NCBI RefSeq assembly: GCF_905397375.1
Contig: NZ_CAJPVG010000004.1
Coordinates: forward strand, 248,001-312,000
Length of the DNA stretch: 64,000 nucleotides
DNA from: Ralstonia mannitolilytica
GTDB taxonomy: Bacteria > Pseudomonadota > Gammaproteobacteria > Burkholderiales > Burkholderiaceae
Direction: 5' to 3'
In this document: one piece after another, positions 51,485 to 60,471 of the stretch
Numbering within the stretch: position 1 is the stretch's first letter
Layout of the letters: the number at the start of each line of letters is the position of its first letter
Made by a program: the position numbers and the translations under genes
The notes under the pieces: generated by a model
Told to the model about the DNA's origin: nothing
What the model saw: only the letters and a program-made list of their open reading frames with translations
The model's database searches: none

Positions 51485-53026
51485 ATGAGCGACAAACTCA
51501 TCATTTTCGACACCACCTTGCGCGACGGCGAGCAGTCCCCGGGTGCGTCGATGACCAAGGAAGAGAAGATCCGCATCGCCAAGCAGCTCGAGCGGCTCAA
51601 GGTGGACGTGATCGAAGCCGGCTTCGCAGCCAGCTCGAATGGTGACTTTGAGGCGATCCGCGCGATTGCGCAGTCGGTCAAGGATTCGCGGATTTGCTCG
51701 TTGGCCCGTGCGAATGATCGCGACATTTCCCGCGCTGCCGAGGCGCTCAAGCCGGCGGGGCAGTTCCGCATCCACACGTTCATCGCCACGTCGGCGCTGC
51801 ATATGGAGAAGAAGTTGCGCATGACGCCGGACCAGGTGTACGAGCAAGCGCGTCTGGCGGTGCGCTTCGCGCGCCAGTTCACGGACGACATCGAGTTCTC
51901 GCCCGAAGACGGCAGCCGCTCCGACATGGACTTCCTCTGCCGCGTGCTGGAAGGCGTGATCGCCGAGGGCGCGACCACCATCAACCTGCCCGACACAGTG
52001 GGCTATGCGGTGCCGGAGGGCTACGCCGGGCTGATCCGCTCGGTGCGCGAACGCATTCCGAATTCGGACAAGGCGATCTGGTCGGTGCATTGCCACAACG
52101 ATCTCGGCATGGCGGTCGCCAATTCGCTGGCGGCCGTCAAGCTTGGGGGCGCACGCCAGATCGAATGCACGATCAACGGCCTGGGCGAGCGCGCCGGCAA
52201 CACGAGCCTCGAAGAGGTCGTGATGGCGGTCAAGACGCGCCGGGACTACTTCAACCTCGATGTCGGCGTCGATACCACGCAGATCGTGCCGGCCTCCAAG
52301 CTGGTTTCGCAGATCACCGGTTTTGTCGTGCAGCCGAACAAGGCCGTGGTGGGCGCCAATGCCTTCGCTCACGCGTCGGGCATTCACCAGGACGGCGTGC
52401 TCAAGGCGCGCGACACCTACGAAATCATGCGCGCCGAAGACGTGGGCTGGACGGCCAACAAGATCGTCCTCGGCAAGCTCTCGGGCCGCAACGCATTCAA
52501 GCAGCGCCTGCAGGAACTCGGCATCGAGCTGGATTCGGAAGCCGAGCTGAACGCCGCATTCCAGCGCTTCAAGGAACTGGCGGACCAGAAGGCCGAGATC
52601 TTCGACGAGGACATCGTCGCCATCGTCTCCAATGAAGCGCAGCACAGCGAGGGCGAGTACTTCCGCTTCGTGTCGCTGTCGCAGCGCTCGGAAACCGGTG
52701 AGCGCCCGCACGCGCGCATCGTCTTCGTGGCCGACGGCAAGGAAGTGACCGGTGAAGCCGAGGGCAACGGCCCCGTCGATGCCACGCTCAACGCCATCGA
52801 AAGCCGGGTCGCCAGCGGCGCGGAGCAGCTTCTGTATTCGGTCAACGCCATCACGACGGGCACGCAGGCTCAGGGCGAGGTGACGGTGCGTCTGTCCAAG
52901 TCCGGCCGCATCGTCAACGGCGTGGGCACCGACCCGGACATCGTCGCGGCGTCGGCCAAGGCCTATCTGGCCGCCCTGAACAAGCTGCAGGACAAGAGCA
53001 GCGAGAAGCTCAATCCGCAGATCTGA
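51485..53026 (+). CDS. leuA: 2-isopropylmalate synthase
   Basis: Condenses 2-oxoisovalerate with acetyl-CoA, the first step to leucine. The 513-residue protein has the catalytic N-terminal barrel (IIFDTTLRDGEQSPGASM; metal ligands in VHCHNDLGMAVANS) and the C-terminal leucine-sensing LeuA dimer domain (about 390-510). ATG 51485 follows AAGGAG. The frame opens upstream at 51392 but that part overlaps the attenuator. Control by attenuation is indicated by the leader peptide and hairpin. Confidence 0.97.
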   Translation: MSDKLIIFDTTLRDGEQSPGASMTKEEKIRIAKQLERLKVDVIEAGFAASSNGDFEAIRAIAQSVKDSRICSLARANDRDISRAAEALKPAGQFRIHTFIATSALHMEKKLRMTPDQVYEQARLAVRFARQFTDDIEFSPEDGSRSDMDFLCRVLEGVIAEGATTINLPDTVGYAVPEGYAGLIRSVRERIPNSDKAIWSVHCHNDLGMAVANSLAAVKLGGARQIECTINGLGERAGNTSLEEVVMAVKTRRDYFNLDVGVDTTQIVPASKLVSQITGFVVQPNKAVVGANAFAHASGIHQDGVLKARDTYEIMRAEDVGWTANKIVLGKLSGRNAFKQRLQELGIELDSEAELNAAFQRFKELADQKAEIFDEDIVAIVSNEAQHSEGEYFRFVSLSQRSETGERPHARIVFVADGKEVTGEAEGNGPVDATLNAIESRVASGAEQLLYSVNAITTGTQAQGEVTVRLSKSGRIVNGVGTDPDIVAASAKAYLAALNKLQDKSSEKLNPQI

Positions 53027-53342
53027 GCGCCGGCCTCAACGCACACCCCAGGAGCGACTCGACCTACACGATCACAACAGAGCGCGCACCCGGTTACCCG
53101 CCGGGCCGCGAAGCGGGTGCGGCGGCACCGGACACGCCAAGAGCGTGATTGCTGTGCCGGCCGCCTTTGAGAGCGATGTCCGTGCCATCCACGACGCCGC
53201 CGACCCGAACATCCACGCCAGGTGATGCGCCTTGCGTGGATGTTGCCGTTGCGACGAACCGTCCTCTGTTGACCAGCGGCTGCGCGTGCCTTGTGTTGGC
53301 GTGCGCAGCCGCTTTACCATCCGCGCTTCACGGAGGTTTGAC
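53027..53342. other. Intergenic stretch with two inverted repeats
   Basis: No gene. A perfect 11-bp inverted repeat AACATCCACGC (53208-53218) / GCGTGGATGTT (53234-53244) and an 8-bp GC-rich stem GGCTGCGC/GCGCAGCC (about 53278-53310) lie here, neither with a T run. They could be operators for the binding-protein gene or Rho-type ends of leuA. Confidence 0.45.
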
Positions 53343-54602
53343 ATGGTGTTTCGTTGGTTCGTGGCCGCGCTGGCGGCTGTGGGGATGTGCGGGGCCGCAG
53401 CGGCCCAGCCTGAAGCTGGGCCCATTCGGTTGGCCTTGATCGAGGGGCTGTCAGGACCGTTCGCCAATGCGGGTGAGGCGGTGGACCGCAATCTGCGCAT
53501 TGCCATCGAAGGCGTGAACGCGCGCGGCGGCGTGAAGCTGCCGGATGGGCGTCATCCGCTTGCGCTGGTGCGTTTCGACAGCAAGAACACGGTCGATGAG
53601 TCGCTGCTGCAATTGCAGGCGGCCACCGATGCCGGCATCCGGTTCGTCCTGCAGGGCAACAGTTCATCGGCCGCGGCGGCCTTGTCGACGTCCATTTCGC
53701 GCTACAACGAGCGACATCCGGACGCGCGCGTGCTGTTCCTGAACTATGCGGCCGTCGACCCCGCGCTCACCAACGAGGCGTGCAGCTTCTGGCATTTCCG
53801 TTTCGATGCGTCGGCCGACATGCGCATGCACGCACTCACCGAAGTGATCCGCACCGACAAGGCCGTCAAGAAGGCCTACCTGATCGGCCAGGACTACACG
53901 TTCGGGCGCCAGGTCGCGCAGCTGGCGCGTCAGCAGTTGGCCGAAAAGCGCCCCGACGTGGCCATCGTCGGCGAGGTACTGCACCCGATCGGCAAGGTGA
54001 AGGATTTTGCGCCATACGTGGCGCGCATCGCGGCGTCCGGCGCCGATACGGTCATCACCGGCAACTGGGGGAATGATTTGACGCTGCTCGTCAAGGCGGC
54101 GCGGGATGCGGGGCTCAAGGCCCGGTTCTTCACGTTCTACGGCAACTCGCTCGGCGCGCCGGCGGCCATGGGCGAGGCAGGGGTCGGCCGCGTGGTGGCC
54201 GTGGCGGAATGGCATCCGAACCTGGGTGGCGTGAAGTCGGATGCGTTCTACAAGGCCTTCCGTGTGCGCTATCCAGCACCCTCAGACGACTACCCGCTGC
54301 TGCGCGATCAGATGATGATCGACATGCTCGCGGCCGCCATCGAGCGCGCCGGCACAACGGAGGCAACAGCCGTGGCGCGTGCACTGGAAGGCGCTTCCCT
54401 TGACACCGGCTTCCACCGGATCACGCTGCGTGCCGACGACCATCAGGCCATCCAGCCGCTTGTCGTGATGCAGATGGAGCGGGCCGGCACGGGTGCTGCG
54501 CCCTTCGATATCGAGGGCTCGGGCTACGGCTTCCGTACGCTCAGAGTGATTCCCGCGCCGCAAACCGCCTTGCCGACCACGTGCAAGATGGTGCGCCGTT
54601 AA
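53343..54602 (+). CDS. Periplasmic binding protein, branched-chain amino acid (Peripla_BP_6) type
   Basis: A 419-residue exported binding protein: signal peptide ends at MCGAAAAQPEAG (near residue 22), followed by PIRLALIEGLSGPFANAGEAVDRNLRIAIEGVNARGGV and a two-lobed Peripla_BP_6 fold (YLIGQDYTFGRQVAQLARQQL, ADTVITGNWGNDL). The ATG 53343 follows GGAGG. No ABC permease or ATPase genes are adjacent, so it either uses distant partners or is a stand-alone receptor. The ligand is unknown; leuA upstream suggests but does not show an amino acid. Confidence 0.9.
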   Translation: MVFRWFVAALAAVGMCGAAAAQPEAGPIRLALIEGLSGPFANAGEAVDRNLRIAIEGVNARGGVKLPDGRHPLALVRFDSKNTVDESLLQLQAATDAGIRFVLQGNSSSAAAALSTSISRYNERHPDARVLFLNYAAVDPALTNEACSFWHFRFDASADMRMHALTEVIRTDKAVKKAYLIGQDYTFGRQVAQLARQQLAEKRPDVAIVGEVLHPIGKVKDFAPYVARIAASGADTVITGNWGNDLTLLVKAARDAGLKARFFTFYGNSLGAPAAMGEAGVGRVVAVAEWHPNLGGVKSDAFYKAFRVRYPAPSDDYPLLRDQMMIDMLAAAIERAGTTEATAVARALEGASLDTGFHRITLRADDHQAIQPLVVMQMERAGTGAAPFDIEGSGYGFRTLRVIPAPQTALPTTCKMVRR

Positions 54603-54761
54603 GCGCTCCTGGCGCGGAGTGTCGTTGCGGGCCGGTTCTGCGCTATAATCGCGGTCTTGCCGTCCAGACCGGTCTTGGGATGGATGGCCGGATCATTGTT
54701 CAACACGGCACCGGCGGCGGCCAATGAGGCGCTGCAGTGTCCGCAAGTCAAAGGAATCGAA

Positions 54762-55031
54762 ATGTCCGTCGCTGACATCAACAAGCAAGAAATCGTCAAG
54801 GATAACGGCCGCAGCGCCAACGACACGGGCAGCCCGGAAGTGCAGGTTGCACTGCTGACCGCCCGCATCAACGAACTGCAGCCGCACTTCAAGGCGCACA
54901 TGAAGGATCACCACAGCCGTCGCGGCCTGCTCAAGATGGTGAGCCGTCGCCGTCGTCTGCTGGACTACCTCAAGAGCAAGGACGCTGACCGTTACACCGC
55001 GCTGGTTGCCAAGCTGGGTCTGCGTAAGTAA
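54762..55031 (+). CDS. rpsO: Ribosomal protein S15
   Basis: The 89-residue 30S protein that binds 16S rRNA at the central domain. The sequence (NDTGSPEVQVALLTARINELQPHFKAHMKDHHSRRGLL...LDYLKSKDADRYTALVAKLGLRK) is canonical. AAAGGA precedes the ATG. A TATAAT at 54644-54649, just past the upstream gene, is the likely -10. As in most proteobacteria pnp follows; here a terminator and a 310-base gap lie between them. Confidence 0.98.
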   Translation: MSVADINKQEIVKDNGRSANDTGSPEVQVALLTARINELQPHFKAHMKDHHSRRGLLKMVSRRRRLLDYLKSKDADRYTALVAKLGLRK

Positions 55032-55065
55032 TGGTGGGTCTCACGCACTGCGCGTGATGAACAAG

Positions 55066-55103
55066 TGCCTGCGTCAGCATGCTGATGCAGGCATTTTGTT
55101 TTT
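55066..55103 (+). terminator. Terminator-like hairpin between rpsO and pnp
   Basis: TGCCTGC-G-TCAGCA and TGCTGA-T-GCAGGCA (55066-55093) pair almost perfectly and are followed by TTTTGTTTTT. It should end much rpsO transcription, with some read-through to pnp possible. Confidence 0.82.
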
Positions 55104-55204
55104 GGCGGCCGCGTTGGCGGCTGCGCCGGGCAACCGGCAATGATGGCGATCGGTGATGAAGCCGGTCGTTGGGACCGGGGGCGGCAGGAAGCGGAATCTT
55201 GTGT

Positions 55205-55245
55205 CATTCCAGCGCGGCATTGGGCGCCAGCGCTGCGCTGGAATG
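55205..55245 (+). promoter_or_regulatory. Stem-loop in the pnp leader
   Basis: CATTCCAGCGC (55205-55215) and GCGCTGGAATG (55235-55245) are perfect 11-bp complements with a 19-base loop, 97 bases before pnp. In E. coli a leader hairpin is cut by RNase III and lets PNPase repress itself; this stem is well placed for the same role, which is inferred. Confidence 0.5.
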
Positions 55246-55341
55246 GCATAAACACACTTCTGCAACCGCACCGTCTCCCGGAACGTGTTTGTCGTGGCGA
55301 AGCGTCATGAAGCTCGCCGCGAATACTGAACAGGAGATGCT

Positions 55342-57516
55342 ATGACCATGTTCAACAAGGTCGTCAAGGAATTCCAATGGGGCGGCCACAAGGTCCGCAT
55401 GGAAACGGGTGAGATCGCCCGCCAGGCGAGCGGCGCTGTGCTGCTCGACATGGAAGACACCGTAGTGCTCGCCACCGTGGTGGGCGCCAAGAACGCCAAG
55501 CCGGGCCAGGACTTCTTCCCGCTGACGGTCGACTACATCGAGAAGACCTATGCCGCCGGCAAGATCCCGGGCGGCTTCTTCAAGCGTGAAGGCCGTCCGT
55601 CGGAAAACGAAACGCTGACCTCGCGCCTGATCGATCGTCCGCTGCGTCCGCTGTTCCCGGAAGGCTTCTACAACGAAGTCCAGGTCGTCGTGCACGTGCT
55701 GTCGATGAACCCCGAAGTGCCGGCTGACATCCCCGCGCTGGTGGCGGCTTCGGCTGCGCTGGCCGTGTCGGGTCTGCCGTTCAACGGCCCGGTGGGCGCT
55801 GCCCGCGTCGGCTACAAGGATGGCCAGTACCTGCTGAACCCGAACCGCGCGCAACTGGCGCATTCCGAGCTGGATCTGGTTGTGGCCGGTACCGAGCGTG
55901 CCGTGCTGATGGTCGAGTCCGAAGCCAACCAGCTGTCGGAAGAGGTCATGCTCGGCGCCGTGGTGTACGGTCATGAGCAGATGCAGATCGCTATCAACGC
56001 GATCCACGACCTGGTGCGTGAGGGCGGCAAGCCCGAGTGGGATTGGCAAGCCGCTCCGAAGAACGAAGCGCTGATCGCCAAGGTGTCGGAACTGGGGCTG
56101 GCCGATCTGCAGGCCGCTTACCAGCTGCGCCAGAAGCAGGCACGCAGCCAGAAGCTGAAGGAAGTCTACAAGTCGGTGGCAGAGAAGCTGGCCGAAGCTG
56201 GCGTGGAAGCCGACGGCGTGGAAGTGGACAACATCCTGTTCGAGCTCGAGTCGAAGATCGTGCGCGGCCAGATCCTCAACGGCGAGCCCCGTATCGACGG
56301 GCGCGACACCCGCACGGTGCGCCCGATCGAGATCCGCTCGTCGGTGCTGCCGCGTGCGCACGGCTCGGCGCTGTTCACGCGCGGTGAAACGCAGGCGCTG
56401 GTGGTGGCGACGCTCGGCACCAAGAGCGACGAGCAGATCATCGACGCGCTGCAGGGCGAGTACCGCGACCGCTTCATGCTCCACTACAACATGCCGCCGT
56501 TCGCCACCGGCGAAACCGGCCGCGTGGGCAGCCCGAAGCGCCGCGAAATCGGCCACGGCCGTCTGGCCAAGCGCGCACTGATCCCGGTGCTGCCGAAGGA
56601 AGATGAATTCGCCTACACGATCCGCCTGGTGTCCGAAATCACCGAGTCGAACGGTTCGTCGTCGATGGCGTCGGTGTGCGGCGGCTCGCTCGCGCTGATG
56701 GACGCTGGCGTGCCGATCAAGGCGCACGTGGCCGGTGTGGCCATGGGCCTGATCCTCGAAGGTAACAAGTTCGCCGTGCTGACGGACATCCTGGGTGACG
56801 AAGATCACCTGGGCGACATGGACTTCAAGGTGGCGGGTACCGATGCCGGTATCACCGCGCTGCAGATGGACATCAAGGTGCAGGGCATCACCAAGGAAAT
56901 CATGCAGGTCGCGCTGGCGCAAGCCAAGGAAGGCCGTCTGCACATCCTGGGCAAGATGCAGGCTGCCATGGGCGGCGCACGCACCGAGCTGTCGGAGCAC
57001 GCTCCGCGCATGATCACCGTCAAGATCAACCCGGAGAAGATCCGTGACGTGATCGGCAAGGGCGGCTCGACCATCCAGGCGCTCACCAAGGAAACCGGCT
57101 GCACGATCGACATCCAGGAAGACGGCACGATCACCATCGCGTCGACGTCGTCCGAAGGCATGGCCGAAGCCAAGCGCCGTATCGAAGCGATCACGGCCGA
57201 AGCCGAAGTGGGCAAGATCTACAACGGCACCGTGCTCAAGCTGCTGGACTTCGGCGCGATCGTGAACATCCTGCCGGGCAAGGATGGCCTGCTGCACATC
57301 TCCGAGATCGCCAACGAGCGCGTGAACCAGGTCTCCGACTACGTGAAGGAAGGCCAGGCCGTGCGCGTGAAGCTGCTCAGCACCGACGAGAAGGGCCGCA
57401 TGCGTCTGTCGATCAAGGCCGCCAAGGCTGAAGAAGGCGACGTGCCCGCCGCTGCCCCGCAGGCGCCGGGCGCTGGCGACGCTGTCTCGCAACAGCAGCA
57501 GCAACAGCAGCAGTAA
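55342..57516 (+). CDS. pnp: Polynucleotide phosphorylase
   Basis: A 3'-5' phosphorolytic exoribonuclease of the degradosome. The 724-residue protein has the two RNase PH domains (first about 10-145, second about 315-540 with GSALFTRGETQALVVATLGT), a KH domain (near 555-615, IRDVIGKGGSTIQALTKETG) and an S1 domain (near 620-690, GKIYNGTVLKLLDFGAIVNILPGKDGLLHISEIA). CAGGAG precedes the ATG at 55342. It ends in an uninterrupted poly-Gln tail after VSQ, coded by CAG/CAA, which is unusual for the family. A strong terminator follows. Confidence 0.98.
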   Translation: MTMFNKVVKEFQWGGHKVRMETGEIARQASGAVLLDMEDTVVLATVVGAKNAKPGQDFFPLTVDYIEKTYAAGKIPGGFFKREGRPSENETLTSRLIDRPLRPLFPEGFYNEVQVVVHVLSMNPEVPADIPALVAASAALAVSGLPFNGPVGAARVGYKDGQYLLNPNRAQLAHSELDLVVAGTERAVLMVESEANQLSEEVMLGAVVYGHEQMQIAINAIHDLVREGGKPEWDWQAAPKNEALIAKVSELGLADLQAAYQLRQKQARSQKLKEVYKSVAEKLAEAGVEADGVEVDNILFELESKIVRGQILNGEPRIDGRDTRTVRPIEIRSSVLPRAHGSALFTRGETQALVVATLGTKSDEQIIDALQGEYRDRFMLHYNMPPFATGETGRVGSPKRREIGHGRLAKRALIPVLPKEDEFAYTIRLVSEITESNGSSSMASVCGGSLALMDAGVPIKAHVAGVAMGLILEGNKFAVLTDILGDEDHLGDMDFKVAGTDAGITALQMDIKVQGITKEIMQVALAQAKEGRLHILGKMQAAMGGARTELSEHAPRMITVKINPEKIRDVIGKGGSTIQALTKETGCTIDIQEDGTITIASTSSEGMAEAKRRIEAITAEAEVGKIYNGTVLKLLDFGAIVNILPGKDGLLHISEIANERVNQVSDYVKEGQAVRVKLLSTDEKGRMRLSIKAAKAEEGDVPAAAPQAPGAGDAVSQQQQQQQQ

Positions 57517-57540
57517 GCGAGCGGTTTTCGCAGCGAAGAA

Positions 57541-57568
57541 CGGCTGGACGATGTCCAGCCGTTTTTTT
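57541..57568 (+). terminator. Terminator of pnp
   Basis: CGGCTGGAC (57541-57549) and GTCCAGCCG (57553-57561) form a 9-bp stem with a 3-base loop, followed by seven T. Confidence 0.93.
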
Positions 57569-57607
57569 GTTTACACTGCGTCGCGAGTTCTCCACCTGGG
57601 CCTGACC

Positions 57608-58555
57608 ATGAGCCGCCTGTTCGAGCAAAATCGCATCGCCATCGTCTGGGATTTCGACAAGACGCTGATCCCGCGCTACATGCAAGTGCCGCTGTTCGAG
57701 CGCTTCAACATCGCCGAGCAGGCCTTCTGGGACGAGGTCGCCGCCGGTTCGAAGGCAATCGAATCGCGGGGCCAGAAGGTCAACCACGAGACGTTCTACC
57801 TCAATGTGCTGCTGCGCCATGTGCGCGACGGCCGCATGGGCGGTCTGGATAATGCTACGTTGCGCGAGCTCGGGGCCGACCTCGAGTTCTTCCCGGGCGT
57901 GACCGACTTCTTTGAGCGCAGCAAGGCCTGGGTGCGCGAAAACGCGGCGTATCAGGCGTTCGACATCAAGCTTGAGCACTACATCGTCAGTACCGGCCTG
58001 ACCGAGATGATCAAAGGCTCCCCCATCGCGCCCTACATCGACGGCGTGTGGGGATGCGAATTCCTGGAGGCCCCCGATGCAAGCGGCCGGCCGGTTATCT
58101 CGGAGGTGATCTATGCCATCGACAACACCACCAAGACCCGTGCGCTCTTCGAGATCAACAAGGGTGTCAACAAGCACCCCGAGGCCGTCAATGTGAACTC
58201 ATCGATTGCCGAGGACGAACGCCGCGTGCCGTTCGCCAACATGATCTATGTGGCCGACGGCCCGAGCGACATTCCGGCGTTCTCGGTGGCGCGCAAGGGC
58301 GGCGGTCGCACGTATGCGGTCTACAACCCCGAGAGCCCGCGCTCGTTCGAACAGGCCGACAACCTGCGTGCTGATGACCGCGTCGACATGCTGGGCCCGG
58401 CCGACTACCGCTCCGGATCACCGACCGAGATGTGGCTCAGATTGCATATCGGCAAGATTGCCGACGCCATCGTCCACGGCAAGCAGGAAATCCTGCGCGA
58501 AACCACGCGCGGCATCCCGCAGCACTTTGTCGAGCCCAAGCGCGCTGCGTCATAA
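57608..58555 (+). CDS. HAD-family hydrolase
   Basis: A 315-residue haloacid-dehalogenase-like phosphatase. Motif I is WDFDKTLIP (DFDKT at residues 15-19) with the nucleophile Asp, motif II the Ser/Thr in IVSTGLTEM, and motif IV VADGPSDIPAFSVARKGGG near residue 220. A C-terminal extension resembles no known domain. The ATG at 57608 is chosen since SRLFEQNRIAIVWDFDKT begins right after it. The substrate is not recognisable. The quinone oxidoreductase gene starts 20 bases later on the same strand. Confidence 0.88.
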   Translation: MSRLFEQNRIAIVWDFDKTLIPRYMQVPLFERFNIAEQAFWDEVAAGSKAIESRGQKVNHETFYLNVLLRHVRDGRMGGLDNATLRELGADLEFFPGVTDFFERSKAWVRENAAYQAFDIKLEHYIVSTGLTEMIKGSPIAPYIDGVWGCEFLEAPDASGRPVISEVIYAIDNTTKTRALFEINKGVNKHPEAVNVNSSIAEDERRVPFANMIYVADGPSDIPAFSVARKGGGRTYAVYNPESPRSFEQADNLRADDRVDMLGPADYRSGSPTEMWLRLHIGKIADAIVHGKQEILRETTRGIPQHFVEPKRAAS

Positions 58556-58575
58556 CCCTCACCGATCCGATTCTC

Positions 58576-59580
58576 ATGAAAGCGATTGAAATTACCGAGT
58601 ACGGCGCTCCCGAAGTCCTGAAGCTCGGCGAGCGCCCGATGCCTGAGCCCAAGGCGGGTGAAGTGTTGATCCGCGTACGTGCCGCCGGCGTGAACCGTCC
58701 CGACGTGTTTCAGCGCACCGGCAACTATCCGGTGCCACCGGGCGCGTCGGACATTCCCGGCTTGGAAGTCGCAGGCGAAATTGTGAGCGGCGATCTTTCA
58801 CATGCCGACAACCGCTACGGGCTGAAGGCCGGCGATCGGGTTTGCGCGCTGGTGCAGGGCGGCGGGTATGCGGAATTCTGCACCGCGCCCCTGGGCCAGG
58901 TGCTGCCGGTGCCGACCGGGCTGTCTGATGTCGAGGCTGCCGCGTTGCCTGAGAACTACTTCACCGTGTGGTCCAACGTCTTTGATCGCGGCCTGCTCGG
59001 CAAAGGCGCACACGGTGCCGATGAAACGCTGCTCGTGCAGGGCGGGTCCAGCGGCATCGGCACGACGGCCATCCAGATCGCGTCGGCACTCGGCCATCGC
59101 GTGTTCGCCACGGCGGGCAGTGCCGACAAATGCGCCGCCTGCGTGGAGCTCGGTGCCACGCGTGCGATCAACTACAAGACCGAGGATTTCGTCGAGATCG
59201 TCAAGGCAGAAACGGGGCGGGGCGCCGACGTCGTGCTCGACATGGTCGGGGGCAGCTACGTTGCACGCGAGATCGCCTGCACGGCCGACGATGGCCGCAT
59301 CGTGCTGATCGCACTGCTGGGCGGCGCCAAGGCCGAAGTGCCGCTCGCCGACATCCTGCGCCGGCGCATCACGCTGACCGGCTCGACGCTGCGCCCGCGT
59401 CCGGTGGCGTTCAAAGCCGCAATCGCTGCCCATCTCTACGAGAAGGTCTGGCCGCTGCTGGCGTCCGGACGCATCAAGCCGGTGATCCATGAGGTCATGC
59501 CGACCGCACAGGCTGCGCAAGCCCATGCGCTGATGGAGTCGAGCGCCCACATCGGCAAGATCATGTTGGTTTGGGACTGA
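58576..59580 (+). CDS. NAD(P)H:quinone oxidoreductase (zinc-free MDR, PIG3 type)
   Basis: A 334-residue member of the zeta-crystallin/PIG3 branch of the medium-chain dehydrogenases. MKAIEITEYGAPEVLKLGERPMPEPKAGEVLIRVRAAGVNRPDVFQRTG and the nucleotide-binding VQGGSSGIGTTAIQIASALGHRVFATAG are diagnostic. Catalytic zinc ligands are lacking, so quinone reduction is the expected activity. It may share a transcript with the HAD gene. Confidence 0.92.
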   Translation: MKAIEITEYGAPEVLKLGERPMPEPKAGEVLIRVRAAGVNRPDVFQRTGNYPVPPGASDIPGLEVAGEIVSGDLSHADNRYGLKAGDRVCALVQGGGYAEFCTAPLGQVLPVPTGLSDVEAAALPENYFTVWSNVFDRGLLGKGAHGADETLLVQGGSSGIGTTAIQIASALGHRVFATAGSADKCAACVELGATRAINYKTEDFVEIVKAETGRGADVVLDMVGGSYVAREIACTADDGRIVLIALLGGAKAEVPLADILRRRITLTGSTLRPRPVAFKAAIAAHLYEKVWPLLASGRIKPVIHEVMPTAQAAQAHALMESSAHIGKIMLVWD

Positions 59581-59596
59581 CCGCGGGACGCCAAAA

Positions 59597-59626
59597 TTGA
59601 CCCTGTTTTTGCCGCCACGGTAGAAT
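59597..59626 (+). promoter_or_regulatory. tpiA promoter
   Basis: TTGACC (59597-59602), an 18-base spacer and TAGAAT (59621-59626), the last inside TAGAATGCC, a -10 context that recurs in this window. It lies 36 bases before the likely GTG start of tpiA. Confidence 0.75.
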
Positions 59627-59661
59627 GCCGGGTTTATTTGACAGTCGACCGGGCAAAAAAC

Positions 59662-60408
59662 GTGAACGCTAGACCGAAGCTGGTGGTGGGCAACTGGAAG
59701 CTGCATGGCAGCCTGAACACCAATGCGGCACTGCTCGAGCAGATCAAGGCTGCCGGAAAGACCCGTGCTGCACTGGCGGTCTGCGTGCCGTTCCCTTACC
59801 TGGCGCAGTGTCAGGCGCTGCTGGCGGGCTCGGCGGTGGGTCTCGGTGCACAAGACGTATCGACCGAGACGCGCGGAGCGTTCACCGGCGAGGTGGCGGC
59901 ATCGATGCTGACGGAGTTCGGCTGCGGCTACGTGATCGTCGGCCACTCCGAGCGCCGCACGTATCACGGCGAGACGGACGCACAAGTGGCGACCAAGGCG
60001 CTGCGCGCACTCGAGCATGGGATCACCCCGATCGTCTGTGTTGGCGAAACGCTGGCCCAGCGCGAGGCCGGCGAAACCGAGCAGGTGGTGGGTCGCCAGC
60101 TGGATGCCGTCCTGGAAGCGCTGTCCGTCGAGCAGCTGGGTCGTATCGTCGTCGCCTACGAGCCCGTGTGGGCGATCGGGACCGGCAAGACGGCCACGAG
60201 CGAGCAGGCGCAGGCGGTGCATGCCTTCCTGCGTGCACGTGTTGCGGCCCGGGATGCGGGTGTGGCACAGCGGCTGCCGATTCTTTACGGCGGCAGCGTC
60301 AAGCCCGATAACGCGGCAGAGCTGTTTGCGATGGCTGACATCGATGGCGGCCTGATCGGCGGGGCGTCGCTGAAAGCAGAAGATTTTGTGGCGATCGGCC
60401 GCGCTTAA
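59662..60408 (+). CDS. tpiA: Triosephosphate isomerase
   Basis: Interconverts dihydroxyacetone phosphate and glyceraldehyde 3-phosphate. The 248-residue product has KLVVGNWKLHGS (Lys), the catalytic His in YVIVGHSERR, Glu in VVAYEPVWAIGTGKTAT and the phosphate loop LYGGSVKPDN. No ATG fits; the GTG at 59662 gives MNARPKLVVGNWK, and a TTG eight codons upstream (59638) is an alternative. A promoter lies directly upstream; secG follows by 63 bases. Confidence 0.96.
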   Translation: MNARPKLVVGNWKLHGSLNTNAALLEQIKAAGKTRAALAVCVPFPYLAQCQALLAGSAVGLGAQDVSTETRGAFTGEVAASMLTEFGCGYVIVGHSERRTYHGETDAQVATKALRALEHGITPIVCVGETLAQREAGETEQVVGRQLDAVLEALSVEQLGRIVVAYEPVWAIGTGKTATSEQAQAVHAFLRARVAARDAGVAQRLPILYGGSVKPDNAAELFAMADIDGGLIGGASLKAEDFVAIGRA

Positions 60409-60471
60409 ACGGCCGTTCGGGCCGTCATGTGAAAGCGCTGACGCTCGCAACATATTATTGAGAGAAATGAA

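Noticed and set aside
55204..57504. A 766-codon minus-strand frame opposite pnp
   Set aside because: Shadow of pnp; no ribosome site and no family features.
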